From Mediterranea massiliensis (GTDB taxonomy: Bacteria > Bacteroidota > Bacteroidia > Bacteroidales > Bacteroidaceae), in contig NZ_LT635839.1 in assembly GCF_900128475.1 (NCBI RefSeq), forward strand, positions 1-54,833: 54,833 nt of DNA. Reading direction: 5' to 3'. Below are positions 45,412-54,664 of this stretch, piece after piece; positions within the stretch are counted from its first letter, which is position 1; each line of letters begins with the position of its first letter. Both the position numbers and the translations under genes were made by a program. Below the pieces are notes generated by a model. It did not search any database, was not told the origin of the DNA, and saw only the letters and a program-made list of their open reading frames with translations.

Positions 45412-45446
45412 TGCACTACAATATTTTTTTTGATTTTCAGCCGAAT

Positions 45447-45462
45447 AGCCCCTCGCGGGGCT
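45447..45462 (-). terminator. Hairpin between the DUF3467 gene and rpsL
   Basis: AGCCCC and GGGGCT pair around TCGC, 18 bases after the DUF3467 stop. The stem is strong but no U tract follows on the minus strand (a few A instead), so termination would be partial or factor-assisted. It would help keep PUL transcripts from entering the ribosomal operon. Confidence 0.45.
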
Positions 45463-45479
45463 GTTACAGGACGATGACA

Positions 45480-45791
45480 TCAGGCCTCGCCCTGCACGTT
45501 TCCCAGCGGAGGAAGGGGACGGTCGTCGGGCATGCGGATGGGGCCGAAGACACGTTCGTACTTGTCGATGTTTTCCTGGAGGGCAAGCAGCAGGCGCTTG
45601 GCATGTTCGGGCACGAGGATGACGCGCGACTGCACGCCGGCCTTGGGCATGCCCGGCAGCATGCGGATGAAGTCGAGCACAAACTCCGAGCTGGAGTGGG
45701 TGATGATGGCCAGGTTGGCATACGTGCCCTGGGCCACGTCTTCCTTGAGTTCTATCTGTACTTGTCCGTTGTTGTTTTCTGGTTTGTCCAT
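45480..45791 (-). CDS. DUF3467 protein
   Basis: A 103-residue cytoplasmic protein; start MDKPENNNGQVQIELKEDVA at 45791. The longer frame upstream lies in the coding region of the GH20 gene and is a shadow. DUF3467 signature: GTYANLAIITHSSSEFVLDF, then FIRMLPGMPKAGVQSRVILV and AKRLLLALQENIDKYE. Function is unknown. In Bacteroidetes small DUF3467 genes frequently lie near RNA polymerase or ribosomal genes, an association I recall but cannot verify here. It could also be co-transcribed with the GH20 gene, 38 bases upstream. Confidence 0.85.
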   Translation of the reverse strand: MDKPENNNGQVQIELKEDVAQGTYANLAIITHSSSEFVLDFIRMLPGMPKAGVQSRVILVPEHAKRLLLALQENIDKYERVFGPIRMPDDRPLPPLGNVQGEA

Positions 45792-45829
45792 GATTCTATC
45801 TGTTTTTAGGGTTAGTTCGTTATACCATG

Positions 45830-48154
45830 TCAGCGGACGATGACTTCGTCCACATAGATGCGCGAAGGCTGTCCGGGGCGCACGTGGTCGGGCGGGCAGT
45901 TGCCGGGCACCTCGAGCGTGAAGCGCACGTAGCGGGCCCGTGTGCCGACCTTCACCTTCAGGTCTTCCACAAAGGTGCCTTCCTTGAAGATGTCGGCGTC
46001 CGTGAAGTGCAGGCTGCCGGCCGGGACGAACGTCCGGTTGTCGTCCGACACCTCTACCGTCAGCGTCCGCGGCTTGTGGCAGCCCATGCCGTAGTTGGTG
46101 ATGCAGCCCACCGCACATTCCGCCACTTCCCGCCGTTCCAGCAGGTCTACCGTGAACGTCAGCGGCCGGGACATCTCCCCGGTATACCACTCAAAGTCGG
46201 TCTGCTTCAGGCTGCCGTGCAGGCCGTTCACCAGGATGCCCGCCTGCGGGGGCAGTCCCAGCAGCGGTTTCGCGGTGGCCAGGTTCCATTCCAGCGGCAG
46301 TTCCAGCGTCCGGCCCGCCTTCTGCCCGTCGCGGAAGGTGGCACACTTCAGCACGGCGTTTCCGTCCAGCGTCAGCGGACCTTCGTACAGGTCCGAAGCC
46401 GCCCCCGGCTCCATGCCGTCGGTCGTATAGCGTATCTCCACATCGGGACGCTCGCACGTCAGTTCCACCTTCAGCGCTCCGCCGGCAGGCGTCACCGCGT
46501 GCTGGATGTTGTACATGGAGCGGGCATACAGGATACCCTTGGCCTGCAGGTGTGCCAGGTAGCCGTCCAGCGCGGCAACGAACGAGGGCCAATCCTTGCT
46601 GCCCTTGGGCGACCAGGCCACTTCGGCCACAGCTGCCAGACGGGGGAATATCAGGTAGGTGACATCGGACGGATGGTTGCAGAACTCGGTCCACAGGGAG
46701 CCCTGCACGCCCATCAGCAGCGGTTCGTACTCCGGCTTCCAGTTTTTCTGCACCGGCTCGTAGGCATAGATGTCCTTCAGCGTATTGTTTCCGAAATAGG
46801 TAAGCGGCTCGAACCACTGCGGTCCCTGGTAGCGGATGAGGTACAGCAGGCGGGCGGGCGTCATGACGAAGCGGTGTCCCTGCGCGGCCGCCTTGAGGGC
46901 CGCGTTGCCGAAGCCCTGCCAGCCGAAGACCACCACGCCCTCGGGCAGGGTGCTGTTGGTCAGCTCGTCCCAGCCCATCACTTCCTTGCCCTTGTCCTGC
47001 ACGTAGCGGCTCATGCGACGCATGAAGTAACTCTGCAGCTCTTCTTCGTCGGGCAGGTTCTCGTCCTTCATCCGCTGCTGGCACAGGGGACATTTCTTCC
47101 AGTATGTTTTCCGGGCCTCGTCACCGCCCAGGTGGATGTATTTCGAAGGGAACAGCTCGGCCACTTCGTCGATCACTCCTTCCAGGAAGCGGAACGTCTG
47201 CTCATTGCCCGCGCAATAGATGATGTCGGCATGGTCGCCGCCCAGTCCGGGCAGCACCCCCACAGGCTTGTCCACCACGGGGCAGGCCAGTTCGGGATAG
47301 GCGGCCAGCGCAGCGTTCGAGTGGGCGGGGATGTCTATTTCGGGAATGATTTCCACCTGGCGTTGGCGGGCATAGGCGATGATGTCGCGCATGTCGTCCT
47401 GGGTGTAGTATCCGCCCACCGAGGCCGGTTCGCCGAGCTCCGGATTCCGACGGTCGGGGAAGGGCACGTCGTTGCGGTTCACCCGCCAGCTGCCCACCTC
47501 GGTGAGCCGCGGGTAGCGCTTGATTTCCAGCCGCCAGCCGTTGTCGTCCGTCAGATGCATGTGAAGTTTGTTGAGCTTGAGCAGGGCCATGCAGTCCACG
47601 ATCCGCAGCACGTCCTCCTTGGGAATGAAGTAGCGCGCCACGTCCAGCATCAGCCCGCGGTAAGCAAAGCGGGGACTGTCGGTCACGTACATGGCGGGGA
47701 TGGTCCATTCCGCCCCGGCTACCGGCGCCAGCGACTCGATGGTGGCAGGCAGGGCCAGGCGCAGCGTCTGCAGGGCATAGAACGCGCCGGCATATCCGCC
47801 CGCCTCGATACGCACACCGGCCGCGTCCACCTGCAGGCGGTAGGCTTCGGCAGCCAGGTCGTCCGCCCGTTCCAGCCGGATGTCGCCGTCACCGCCCACA
47901 GTCACCTTCAGCGGGAAGCCTGCGGGACGGACGAAAAGCGAACTGAAGTATTCGGCCAGCGGCTTCAGTCCTTCGTCGCCGACCGACACGACGGTCGACG
48001 GCGTGATGCGGAACGTTCCCGCGACTGCGGCTGTCTCCACCGGACGGGGAACAATGCGTACCGGTGCCGGTTCCTGGGCCCGCAACGGGCCGGTGAGCAG
48101 GCATGCCGATACCCATAGCACCAGCATCCGACGGGTGATTTTTTTCTTTTCCAT
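45830..48154 (-). CDS. Beta-N-acetylhexosaminidase, GH20 with C-terminal binding domain
   Basis: A 774-residue exported GH20 enzyme, about 220 residues longer than the GH20 at 685-2343. Signal peptide to about residue 26 (RAQ), GH20b domain (about 30-155), then the barrel with HMHLTDDNGWRLEIKRYP, IIPEIDIPAHSNAALAAYPE and the catalytic pair Asp345-Glu346 in HLGGDEARKTYW, KCPLCQQ after it. Behind the barrel a CHB_HEX_C-like Ig domain (about 550-620, VEIRYTTDGMEPGAASD) and an F5/8 type C (discoidin-like) domain (about 640-774) probably bind sugar. It lies 30 bases after the GH16 gene, which places it in the PUL; it would remove terminal GlcNAc or GalNAc from the glycans released by that enzyme. 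Codon use is GC-rich; a 763-codon antisense frame is a by-product. Confidence 0.95.
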   Translation of the reverse strand: MEKKKITRRMLVLWVSACLLTGPLRAQEPAPVRIVPRPVETAAVAGTFRITPSTVVSVGDEGLKPLAEYFSSLFVRPAGFPLKVTVGGDGDIRLERADDLAAEAYRLQVDAAGVRIEAGGYAGAFYALQTLRLALPATIESLAPVAGAEWTIPAMYVTDSPRFAYRGLMLDVARYFIPKEDVLRIVDCMALLKLNKLHMHLTDDNGWRLEIKRYPRLTEVGSWRVNRNDVPFPDRRNPELGEPASVGGYYTQDDMRDIIAYARQRQVEIIPEIDIPAHSNAALAAYPELACPVVDKPVGVLPGLGGDHADIIYCAGNEQTFRFLEGVIDEVAELFPSKYIHLGGDEARKTYWKKCPLCQQRMKDENLPDEEELQSYFMRRMSRYVQDKGKEVMGWDELTNSTLPEGVVVFGWQGFGNAALKAAAQGHRFVMTPARLLYLIRYQGPQWFEPLTYFGNNTLKDIYAYEPVQKNWKPEYEPLLMGVQGSLWTEFCNHPSDVTYLIFPRLAAVAEVAWSPKGSKDWPSFVAALDGYLAHLQAKGILYARSMYNIQHAVTPAGGALKVELTCERPDVEIRYTTDGMEPGAASDLYEGPLTLDGNAVLKCATFRDGQKAGRTLELPLEWNLATAKPLLGLPPQAGILVNGLHGSLKQTDFEWYTGEMSRPLTFTVDLLERREVAECAVGCITNYGMGCHKPRTLTVEVSDDNRTFVPAGSLHFTDADIFKEGTFVEDLKVKVGTRARYVRFTLEVPGNCPPDHVRPGQPSRIYVDEVIVR

Positions 48155-48184
48155 ATTTTATCTAAGTTTGACTAACTTGAAAAA

Positions 48185-48967
48185 TCATTTCCATTGGTAA
48201 TATCTGACCCAATCCACCAGCATTTCGACAGGCAGATCGTCCGCATCCACAGCGCCGACCCATTGTCCTCCCAACTGCATATCAATCAACAGGTACTGAG
48301 ACACATCGAACGGGAACTGACCTTTTTTATCCGTTTCAATCTTCGGATAACAGAAGGTGCGAATGCCATTCACATAAAACACCACACTGTCCGGCCAAAC
48401 AGCCACACCGTAGGTATTAAAGTCGTTAGGGTCGATCCCTGCAGTCGTACTATGAGCCGGACAATCCTTTATTCCCAAATCATACGTATAATGGGAATGC
48501 ACCGTCTGATAAACAATCGTATCATGATTCAATCGTTCCATCAAATCAATCTCACCATCATGTGGCCAACCGGCACGCCGTTCAAAAGGTAGCATCCAAA
48601 TAGCCGGCCATGCACCGCGTGCCGCCTGCAACTTGGCCCGCACCTCAACCCTGCCTCCCTTAAAGGCATATTTTCCCTTCGTCCAGATTCCGCCGGTCAG
48701 AAAAGCAGCGGTGTCTTTCGACCGGTCGTCATTCACGATGCCCTTCAGATGGAGAATTCCATCCTTCAGTTCCATACACCGTTCATCCAACGACTGCGTA
48801 TTAGCCCAATCGGCCTGTCCTCGGGGAATACGGCTCCATACGGTCGTATCAAGACTTTCGCCATCAAAGTTATCCTCCCACACAAGTTTCCAGCAGGGAT
48901 CATGCGAACAGGATACCAGACACAACGTACATAACAATCCCATTACAAAGATATTCATCTTTTCCAT
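48185..48967 (-). CDS. GH16 family endo-glycosidase lipoprotein
   Basis: A 260-residue lipoprotein starting at 48967 (MEKMNIFVMGLL) with lipobox LVSC, so probably at the cell surface; a start at 48958 is possible and the longer frame to 49024 is not needed. The mature part is a single GH16 jelly roll: WKLVWEDNFDGESLDTTVWS at the front, GGRVEVRAKLQAARGAWPAI, the catalytic segment GEIDLMER (nucleophile and acid/base Glu around Asp), and MLVDWVRYYQWK at the end. GH16 includes laminarinases, agarases, porphyranases and endo-beta-galactosidase-like O-glycanases. Sitting beside a GH20 exo-hexosaminidase, the last possibility (mucin or keratan-type chains) is the most natural, but substrate is inferred from context. 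Confidence 0.93.
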   Translation of the reverse strand: MEKMNIFVMGLLCTLCLVSCSHDPCWKLVWEDNFDGESLDTTVWSRIPRGQADWANTQSLDERCMELKDGILHLKGIVNDDRSKDTAAFLTGGIWTKGKYAFKGGRVEVRAKLQAARGAWPAIWMLPFERRAGWPHDGEIDLMERLNHDTIVYQTVHSHYTYDLGIKDCPAHSTTAGIDPNDFNTYGVAVWPDSVVFYVNGIRTFCYPKIETDKKGQFPFDVSQYLLIDMQLGGQWVGAVDADDLPVEMLVDWVRYYQWK

Positions 48968-48997
48968 ATATAAAAAACAAAATAGCATCATACAAGA

Positions 48998-49054
48998 GCA
49001 GGCACCAACCACACAGACTGCCATAACTCAAAAATCCGTGCGATTCGTGCCTGC
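48998..49054. repeat. Short inverted repeat between susD and the GH16 gene
   Basis: GCAGGCAC (48998-49005) and GTGCCTGC (49047-49054) are perfect 8-base arms with a 41-base loop. The right arm region AATCCGTGCGATTCGTGCC resembles the arm of the repeat at 26189-26281. It could slow or end part of the transcripts between susD and the GH16 gene, or protect the susCD part of the message. Confidence 0.5.
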
Positions 49055-49096
49055 AAAAGAGTCAGATGTCAAAAATCCGACCTTTCCATCCTTACC

Positions 49097-51097
49097 TTAC
49101 TCTATTGCGGTTCCATCAATCTCTGTAGGCCAGTAAGGATTCTGGTAGATTACCGAATTGTCAACAGAATTATCGGGAGAAGCCAATTTAATTTCGTTAA
49201 CAGCTATCGGACTAAGATAATTAGCTTTAGCCCATGTAAAGCCGTCATAAACAGCATTGTTGGCTTTCACCTTAGCAAACGGACGGACATATTTCGAAAC
49301 AAGTCTTGATGACATATTAGCCGTCGGGCTGTTCGGGTCATCATTGATTTCGTCCGTACCTTCAGGCAGTTCATAGGTCTTATAAGCCTCATCCCAGAAG
49401 TTGTAGCCCTCAGGAATAAACTTAGTGGTCAGCAAGGCATCCCATGCTCTCCACCTGATCAGGTCATCCCAACGCATTCCTTCGCCGATAAACTCGCAAC
49501 GGCGTTCACGGCGGATATTATACAACGTTGCATCTACTTCATATCCGCCCGGATGAGCCGCCAGGTCGGTTTCCTGAGCCAAATCCGTATTATTGATAGA
49601 GTTAGTATAATCCGGATTGATACCGGCACGTGTTCTGACAGCTTTCCAATATTGAGCAGCCTTTCCGTCTACCTTACCGTTCTTAACATAATAGGCTTCC
49701 AAATAATTCAGATAAGCTTCCACCGCACGGAAGATGATACATCCCGTTGTAGACGAGCTTTGACCTGAAACAATCTGATTTTTATCATAGGTCAGACATT
49801 TGCGGATGCGGTATCCGGTCTGGTCTATTGTCTGTGCTTCAGTACTAATAACGTTCGGCTGCGCAAAGGCTTTGAAGGTGCCGTCTTCCGTGTTTTTGGA
49901 AGGCAACATATCGTCCTCACCGAACAAGAAAAGTTGCAAACGTAGATCTCTGTTAGCTTTCACATCCATAATACGTTTGTCTCCCTTATAATCATTAGAC
50001 TTATAGTAAGGCAAACCGTCTTCCATTACAAAACAATCTACAAAGCTTTTCAACATACCGTTGTTTCCACCACTATAGATATAAGCCGGTGTACCGTGCG
50101 AAATAGCCACATCACCCGAAATCAGATAGTCCTTCCAGAACAACACTTCCGGATAAACGCTCATGTCTTCTGCTGCGAACATCTCGAAATAAGGATTCCA
50201 GTTAGTTATGGCACTCGGTCCGGTCGGATTGGTCAAACCGGTATTTTCAGTCAGTTGGATCTTATCGGCCACCTGCTCTGCCGCAGCCATCGCCTGGTCA
50301 AGGAACCAATTGATTTCCTGATCGATGTCGGTCGAATAGTTGGGATACACCTTCTTACCCGGCCAGTTGGCATCGCCCGGCACACGGCCCGTACCCCGAT
50401 GATACTTTTCAAAAGTAGCCTCATACAAAGCCACGCGTGACTTCACCAACAAAGCACAGTCTCGTGTAAGACGGGTTTTGTTTCCAGAAATATCCTCTTG
50501 CATGTACATGGCTGCAGAGTCCAGCTGGCTGATAATGAAACGGGCTACCTCATTGCGCGGACGACGAGCCGAATGGGCTATCAATTCGTCCTTTACGTCA
50601 GGCAGAACCTTGGTTACGATAGGAAAATCACCAAATGTCTTGAGTTTACTGTAGTAAACCCATGCACGGATGAAATACATTTCACCGATATAATGACGGA
50701 TCACGTCATCGCCACCGGTTATCAGCCCGGCTTCATACTTAGGAATCACTGTTTCGAAGAAGTAGTTACAGTAACGGATCTGCGAAAAATCCCATCCGCC
50801 CGTATTGGGCACACGCCACTGCCCTTTCTCAAAATAAGCCGAACTATATCCGCCAGCCACCATATTATCGGTGTTCTTATCATTGTTTACAGTACCGGCA
50901 CCGAACCCACTATGCGTAGAAAACAAACCGTTATACTGAGAAATACAGTATGCTCCAACCTGGTCAGCAGTACTGAAGTATTCTCCTGGAGTCACCTGAT
51001 CCAGCGGTTTCATGTCCAAAAAGTCATTGCACGAAGAAGTCGCAAGCAGTCCTCCGACAAGCGCCATTGTGTTCAAAAATATATTTTTCAGTTTCAT
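49097..51097 (-). CDS. SusD/RagB family glycan-binding lipoprotein
   Basis: A 666-residue surface lipoprotein that would cap the SusC transporter and bind the glycan. Signal with lipobox LATSSC, then CNDFLDMKPLDQVTPGEYF, the usual SusD opening. TPR-like helices follow (IGEMYFIRAWVYYSKLKTFG is the conserved FLRA-Y region), then the C-terminal RagB part with YNIRRERRCEFIGEGMRWDD, typically near the end of the conserved core. It is larger than SusD of B. thetaiotaomicron (551) but within the range of the family. Twelve bases after susC. Confidence 0.96.
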   Translation of the reverse strand: MKLKNIFLNTMALVGGLLATSSCNDFLDMKPLDQVTPGEYFSTADQVGAYCISQYNGLFSTHSGFGAGTVNNDKNTDNMVAGGYSSAYFEKGQWRVPNTGGWDFSQIRYCNYFFETVIPKYEAGLITGGDDVIRHYIGEMYFIRAWVYYSKLKTFGDFPIVTKVLPDVKDELIAHSARRPRNEVARFIISQLDSAAMYMQEDISGNKTRLTRDCALLVKSRVALYEATFEKYHRGTGRVPGDANWPGKKVYPNYSTDIDQEINWFLDQAMAAAEQVADKIQLTENTGLTNPTGPSAITNWNPYFEMFAAEDMSVYPEVLFWKDYLISGDVAISHGTPAYIYSGGNNGMLKSFVDCFVMEDGLPYYKSNDYKGDKRIMDVKANRDLRLQLFLFGEDDMLPSKNTEDGTFKAFAQPNVISTEAQTIDQTGYRIRKCLTYDKNQIVSGQSSSTTGCIIFRAVEAYLNYLEAYYVKNGKVDGKAAQYWKAVRTRAGINPDYTNSINNTDLAQETDLAAHPGGYEVDATLYNIRRERRCEFIGEGMRWDDLIRWRAWDALLTTKFIPEGYNFWDEAYKTYELPEGTDEINDDPNSPTANMSSRLVSKYVRPFAKVKANNAVYDGFTWAKANYLSPIAVNEIKLASPDNSVDNSVIYQNPYWPTEIDGTAIE

Positions 51098-51108
51098 AAG
51101 TAAGCAAA

Positions 51109-54100
51109 TTAGAAGTTAACATTCAAACCTACAGATATCGTACGCTGCAACGGATAAAGTTTACCGTTGTTTGCATCATAGGTACTTTCCAAAGCTTCCG
51201 GGTCAAAGATCTTGGACATGTGCGAGAATGTGAACAAGTTATCACCGGAAATGTATACACGTACTGAAGACATGCCAGCCTTATCAGTCCAAGCCTTCGG
51301 CAACGTATAGCCTACTTGCAAGTTCTTGATACGGCAATAGGCAGCATTCTGCAGATAACGGCTCTGTGCACGCATATTTTTACTATCATTCCTTATTACA
51401 CGCGGATAGTAAGCATCGGTGTTGGCACCCAAGGGGTCACCTTCCGGACGCCAGAAATCCCAATGTTCCTTGAAACCAGTAGCTTGCCACATACCTACAC
51501 CGTTAGCGCCCCAGAAGTAGGGACCATTCATCAAATAGTCGCGCTTAGCCACGCCCTGGAAGAAAACACGGAAGTCAATGCCTTTCCAGGCAGCATCCAG
51601 CGTAACACCATATTTGAATCGCGGCGTACTGTTACCGATCACCTTGCGGTCACCAGAATTATCAGCTGTATTGTCAGCATTCGAAATGACACCATTGCCG
51701 TCGAGATCGGCATACATGATATCACCGGCCCCCCACTTGCTACCCAACGAAGACTGGTCTACCTTAGCCAGATGAGCGTCCATTTCTTCTTGCGTCTGAG
51801 CAATACCTACTGTTTCATATCCCCAGATTTCACCCAACTTCTTGCCCGGATAATAAGGCTGCGAGAGCTTTAGATTTTCATTCGGATAGTCCGTAATCTT
51901 CTGCTGGTCGTCGGCCAATGTAAATTTCGCGCCATAGGAGAAGTCACCAATCTGATCTCTCCAGCCCAATTCAAACTCAAAACCATAAGACTTCATGTCA
52001 GCATTGTTGATTTTCGGAGGAGTAGCACCCAGAATCGATGGAAGTTCAGGAGCCGGACCAATCATGTCATACGTCCAACGTACGAAGTAGTCGAACGAAC
52101 CGGTCAATCGGTTGTTGAAGAAAGCCCAGTCCAAACCGATGTCCCACGTTTCAATGGTTTCCCACGTTTTCAATGTAGATACGATGCCCGGCAATGAAGC
52201 ATAGTTAGGACGTACACCGTTAACCAACCAATTGTAGTTCGATCCCTGAGGCATTGTCTGGTAGAACGGATACCAGGCATCATTGGTATTCGTATTACCC
52301 AACTGTCCCCAAGATCCACGTACTTTCAGCATGTTCATATTAGCCTTTTCAGCAATACCAGCAAAGAATTCTTCATTCACCACGTTCCAACCCAAAGAGA
52401 AGGAAGGGAAGAAACCCCAGCGCTTATCGCCAATAAAACGGGAAGAACCATCGTAACGTCCGTTCACCTCCACCATATAGCGGTCTTTGTAACTATAGTT
52501 GATACGCCCGAAGAAACCGGCTACACCATTGTGGGCATAGCCACCCGAAGTCGTCGGAGATTCTGTAGCTGTATTCAGTGTTGGAACAGAATTAGAAATC
52601 AAAGTATTCTTCTGCCCTGTTAGATTTGCAGTCTTATACAATTCAGAATTGAAACCAACCATTACTTTAAAATAATGGCCACTATCGAATTCTTTGAAAT
52701 AGTCCGTATAAATATTAGTACTGTAATAATTTTCTTTATACGAATATTCATTGACTCTGGAAGCACCTGCTGCATAGGAACCACCTCCATCCCAAGAAAC
52801 AGCATACGGATTGCCATCTACATCGTGAGCATAAACTGGCAATACTTCCCAATGTTGACGCGTGTTAGTAGTTCTCAAAGCACCCTCCAAATGAATCGTC
52901 CAATTCTTGATCGGCTCGAAAATCAATTGTAACTGCTGTGTGTTCAAATCCTTTTCATTGCGCTGTTTACCACCGTCTTCCAGCTGAATAATTTCCATAC
53001 CGTCCATCGGATAGCCGTTCGGATCGTATGCAGGACAAGTCGGCCAGCGCCGTGCAATATTATGGAAGAACAAACCGGTCAAATAAGACGGGCGTTCAAA
53101 GTTCTCGCGCGTCCATTTGGTAGAATAGCTCACCTTGAACCAATCGGTCACGCTAGCCGTAATGTTGCTGTTCACAGTATAGCGCTGCAGATTGTCATCG
53201 CCATGACGCAACAAACCGTTCTGATCCATAAAGCTACCGCTCAATGTATACTGGATTTTCTCCGTACCACCAGCGATACTTACATTATGCTCCTGCGAAG
53301 GCACCCAGTCATTATAAAATTCCTTAAACCAGTCCGTATTGGCATTGGAACCCGTATAATTATTCCAGCGTCTGGTAGTCTCATTAATGGTACATACCGT
53401 TGTCAGTTTTCCGTCCTGATAATCTTTAATGCGCTGCAAAGCTTCTGCGCTGAACGGAGCAGCATCACCTCTATTTTCAGCTGCACGATTAAAATATTGT
53501 GCGAAGGTATAGGAGTCCATCATTTCAGGAACCGTAACAGCATCACTAAAACGAACATTCACGCCATAATTCACACGTGCCTTACCTGCTTTTCCTTTCT
53601 TAGTTTGCACCAAAATTACACCGAATGCAGCACGTGCACCGTAAATAGAAGCAGACGCAGCATCCTTCAGAACAGAAACCGATTCAATATCATTAGGGTT
53701 CAGCGAATTAAGACTACCCTCGATACCATCAATCAGAACCAACGGAGAAGAGCCCGAGCCATCACCAATCGTACCGACGCCACGGATATTAAAGCTCATG
53801 GAACCATCGAGCGCACCACCTTCGCTTCCTACCGTAAAGTTCAAGCCCGGAACTGTACCTTGCAGTGCCTGGGCTACATTTGTTACAGGACGGGCGGCAA
53901 GTACCTTGGAGTCTACCATACCAACAGCACCCGTCACATTGACTTTTTTCTGGGTTCCATAACCCACTACCACAACTTCGTCCAGCGTTTGTGTGTCATC
54001 CTTCAAAGTCACCTGCAGAGGAGTTCCATCCCAAACTACCTCGGTAGTCTGGAAACCAATAAACGAGATCTGGATTACAGATCCTTTCTCCACATTAGAC

Positions 54101-54333
54101 AGCTGGAAGTCACCGTCAAGACCTGTCACAGTGCCATTCGTAGTACCTTTCACTACAACAGTAGCACCAATAACGGTTTCACCCAAGGCATCTTTTACAA
54201 CACCTTTACAAACAGATCCCTGCTGAACTACATTAGATTCTGATACCGCACGACCGGGTATCGCATAAGCCGTTCCCGCACCCACAAGGCTCAAGAACAG
54301 CCAAAGGCTAACTGATCTAAAATTTCGGTTCAT
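51109..54333 (-). CDS. SusC/RagA family TonB-linked outer membrane transporter
   Basis: A 1074-residue outer-membrane beta barrel that imports oligosaccharides with energy from TonB-ExbBD. Signal peptide MNRNFRSVSLWLFLSLVGAG; N-terminal carboxypeptidase-regulatory-like domain (about 38-110: GVVKDALGETVIGATVVVKG, STL-like IQISFIGFQTTEVVW), TonB box-like DEVVVVGYG at about 117, plug domain (VTNVAQALQGTVPGLNFTVG, LVLIDGIEGSLNSLNPNDIE), then the barrel ending in ISVGLNVNF. No STN (sensor) extension is present, so it does not itself signal to an anti-sigma factor. Upstream lie the -7 element 54413-54420 and the short RNA unit. No PUL regulator gene is inside the window; one may lie beyond the right edge. 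Confidence 0.97.
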   Translation of the reverse strand: MNRNFRSVSLWLFLSLVGAGTAYAIPGRAVSESNVVQQGSVCKGVVKDALGETVIGATVVVKGTTNGTVTGLDGDFQLSNVEKGSVIQISFIGFQTTEVVWDGTPLQVTLKDDTQTLDEVVVVGYGTQKKVNVTGAVGMVDSKVLAARPVTNVAQALQGTVPGLNFTVGSEGGALDGSMSFNIRGVGTIGDGSGSSPLVLIDGIEGSLNSLNPNDIESVSVLKDAASASIYGARAAFGVILVQTKKGKAGKARVNYGVNVRFSDAVTVPEMMDSYTFAQYFNRAAENRGDAAPFSAEALQRIKDYQDGKLTTVCTINETTRRWNNYTGSNANTDWFKEFYNDWVPSQEHNVSIAGGTEKIQYTLSGSFMDQNGLLRHGDDNLQRYTVNSNITASVTDWFKVSYSTKWTRENFERPSYLTGLFFHNIARRWPTCPAYDPNGYPMDGMEIIQLEDGGKQRNEKDLNTQQLQLIFEPIKNWTIHLEGALRTTNTRQHWEVLPVYAHDVDGNPYAVSWDGGGSYAAGASRVNEYSYKENYYSTNIYTDYFKEFDSGHYFKVMVGFNSELYKTANLTGQKNTLISNSVPTLNTATESPTTSGGYAHNGVAGFFGRINYSYKDRYMVEVNGRYDGSSRFIGDKRWGFFPSFSLGWNVVNEEFFAGIAEKANMNMLKVRGSWGQLGNTNTNDAWYPFYQTMPQGSNYNWLVNGVRPNYASLPGIVSTLKTWETIETWDIGLDWAFFNNRLTGSFDYFVRWTYDMIGPAPELPSILGATPPKINNADMKSYGFEFELGWRDQIGDFSYGAKFTLADDQQKITDYPNENLKLSQPYYPGKKLGEIWGYETVGIAQTQEEMDAHLAKVDQSSLGSKWGAGDIMYADLDGNGVISNADNTADNSGDRKVIGNSTPRFKYGVTLDAAWKGIDFRVFFQGVAKRDYLMNGPYFWGANGVGMWQATGFKEHWDFWRPEGDPLGANTDAYYPRVIRNDSKNMRAQSRYLQNAAYCRIKNLQVGYTLPKAWTDKAGMSSVRVYISGDNLFTFSHMSKIFDPEALESTYDANNGKLYPLQRTISVGLNVNF

Positions 54334-54365
54334 GATTTTTTATAGATTAAATTTAATATAGCGTC

Positions 54366-54383
54366 CAACCCTTTCGGGGTGGC
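54366..54383 (-). other. Hairpin in the susC leader
   Basis: CCAACCC and GGGGTGG pair with one mismatch around TTTC, inside the 80-base leader between the susC promoter and its ATG. Similar stable leader hairpins can control access to the start or mRNA stability; no specific role can be assigned. Confidence 0.35.
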
Positions 54384-54412
54384 TTGTTAGCAAAGTTTCA
54401 TGCATCACGGTG

Positions 54413-54420
54413 CAAACATA
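54413..54420 (-). promoter_or_regulatory. Promoter -7 element of susC
   Basis: TATGTTTG on the minus strand fits TAnnTTTG and stands 80 bases before the susC ATG. The -33 region is A/T only, without a clean TTTG, which suits an activator-dependent or ECF-controlled promoter. Confidence 0.55.
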
Positions 54421-54594
54421 TAAAATATATTTTAATTAAATCTATTTTTCATAAAAATAATTTCTTGTTTGCCTATACTTTTTAAGTATCGGCATAAAAA
54501 AACAGCGAAACCAATATGCTGTTTTTCAAAATTACAATGCAAAAAGAGGAAATATATGCCTGAATGGGGAAATTTGAGGTAAGAAAACGTACGG

Positions 54595-54662
54595 ACATAA
54601 AAAAAGGGCTCCGCCGAGCCCAACCTTTGTTAACCTTAAATCTAATACTATGAAAAACACAT
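54595..54662 (-). ncRNA. Candidate short RNA upstream of susC
   Basis: A unit with its own promoter (54665-54695) and its own terminator (stem 54606-54621 followed on the minus strand by seven T). The predicted transcript is about 60-70 bases, same direction as susC and about 180 bases upstream of the susC promoter. It contains the stretch TTAGATTTAAGGTTAACAAA, which I believe recurs in front of other Bacteroides genes. No reading frame of useful length exists in it (MCFS then stop). It may be a terminated leader, a small trans-acting RNA, or a decoy promoter. Confidence 0.5.
54606..54621 (-). terminator. Terminator of the short RNA
   Basis: GGGCTC and GAGCCC pair perfectly around the loop CGCC (GGCG on the transcript). 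On the minus strand the stem runs into TTTTTTTATG. Confidence 0.85.
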
Positions 54663-54664
54663 TG

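Noticed and set aside
45827..48118. Plus-strand open frame of 763 codons opposite the second GH20 gene
   Set aside because: Exactly mirrors the GH20 coding region; His/Gln/Val-rich without motifs.
53062..54243. Plus-strand open frame of 393 codons opposite susC
   Set aside because: Antisense shadow of the transporter; no start signal or family pattern.
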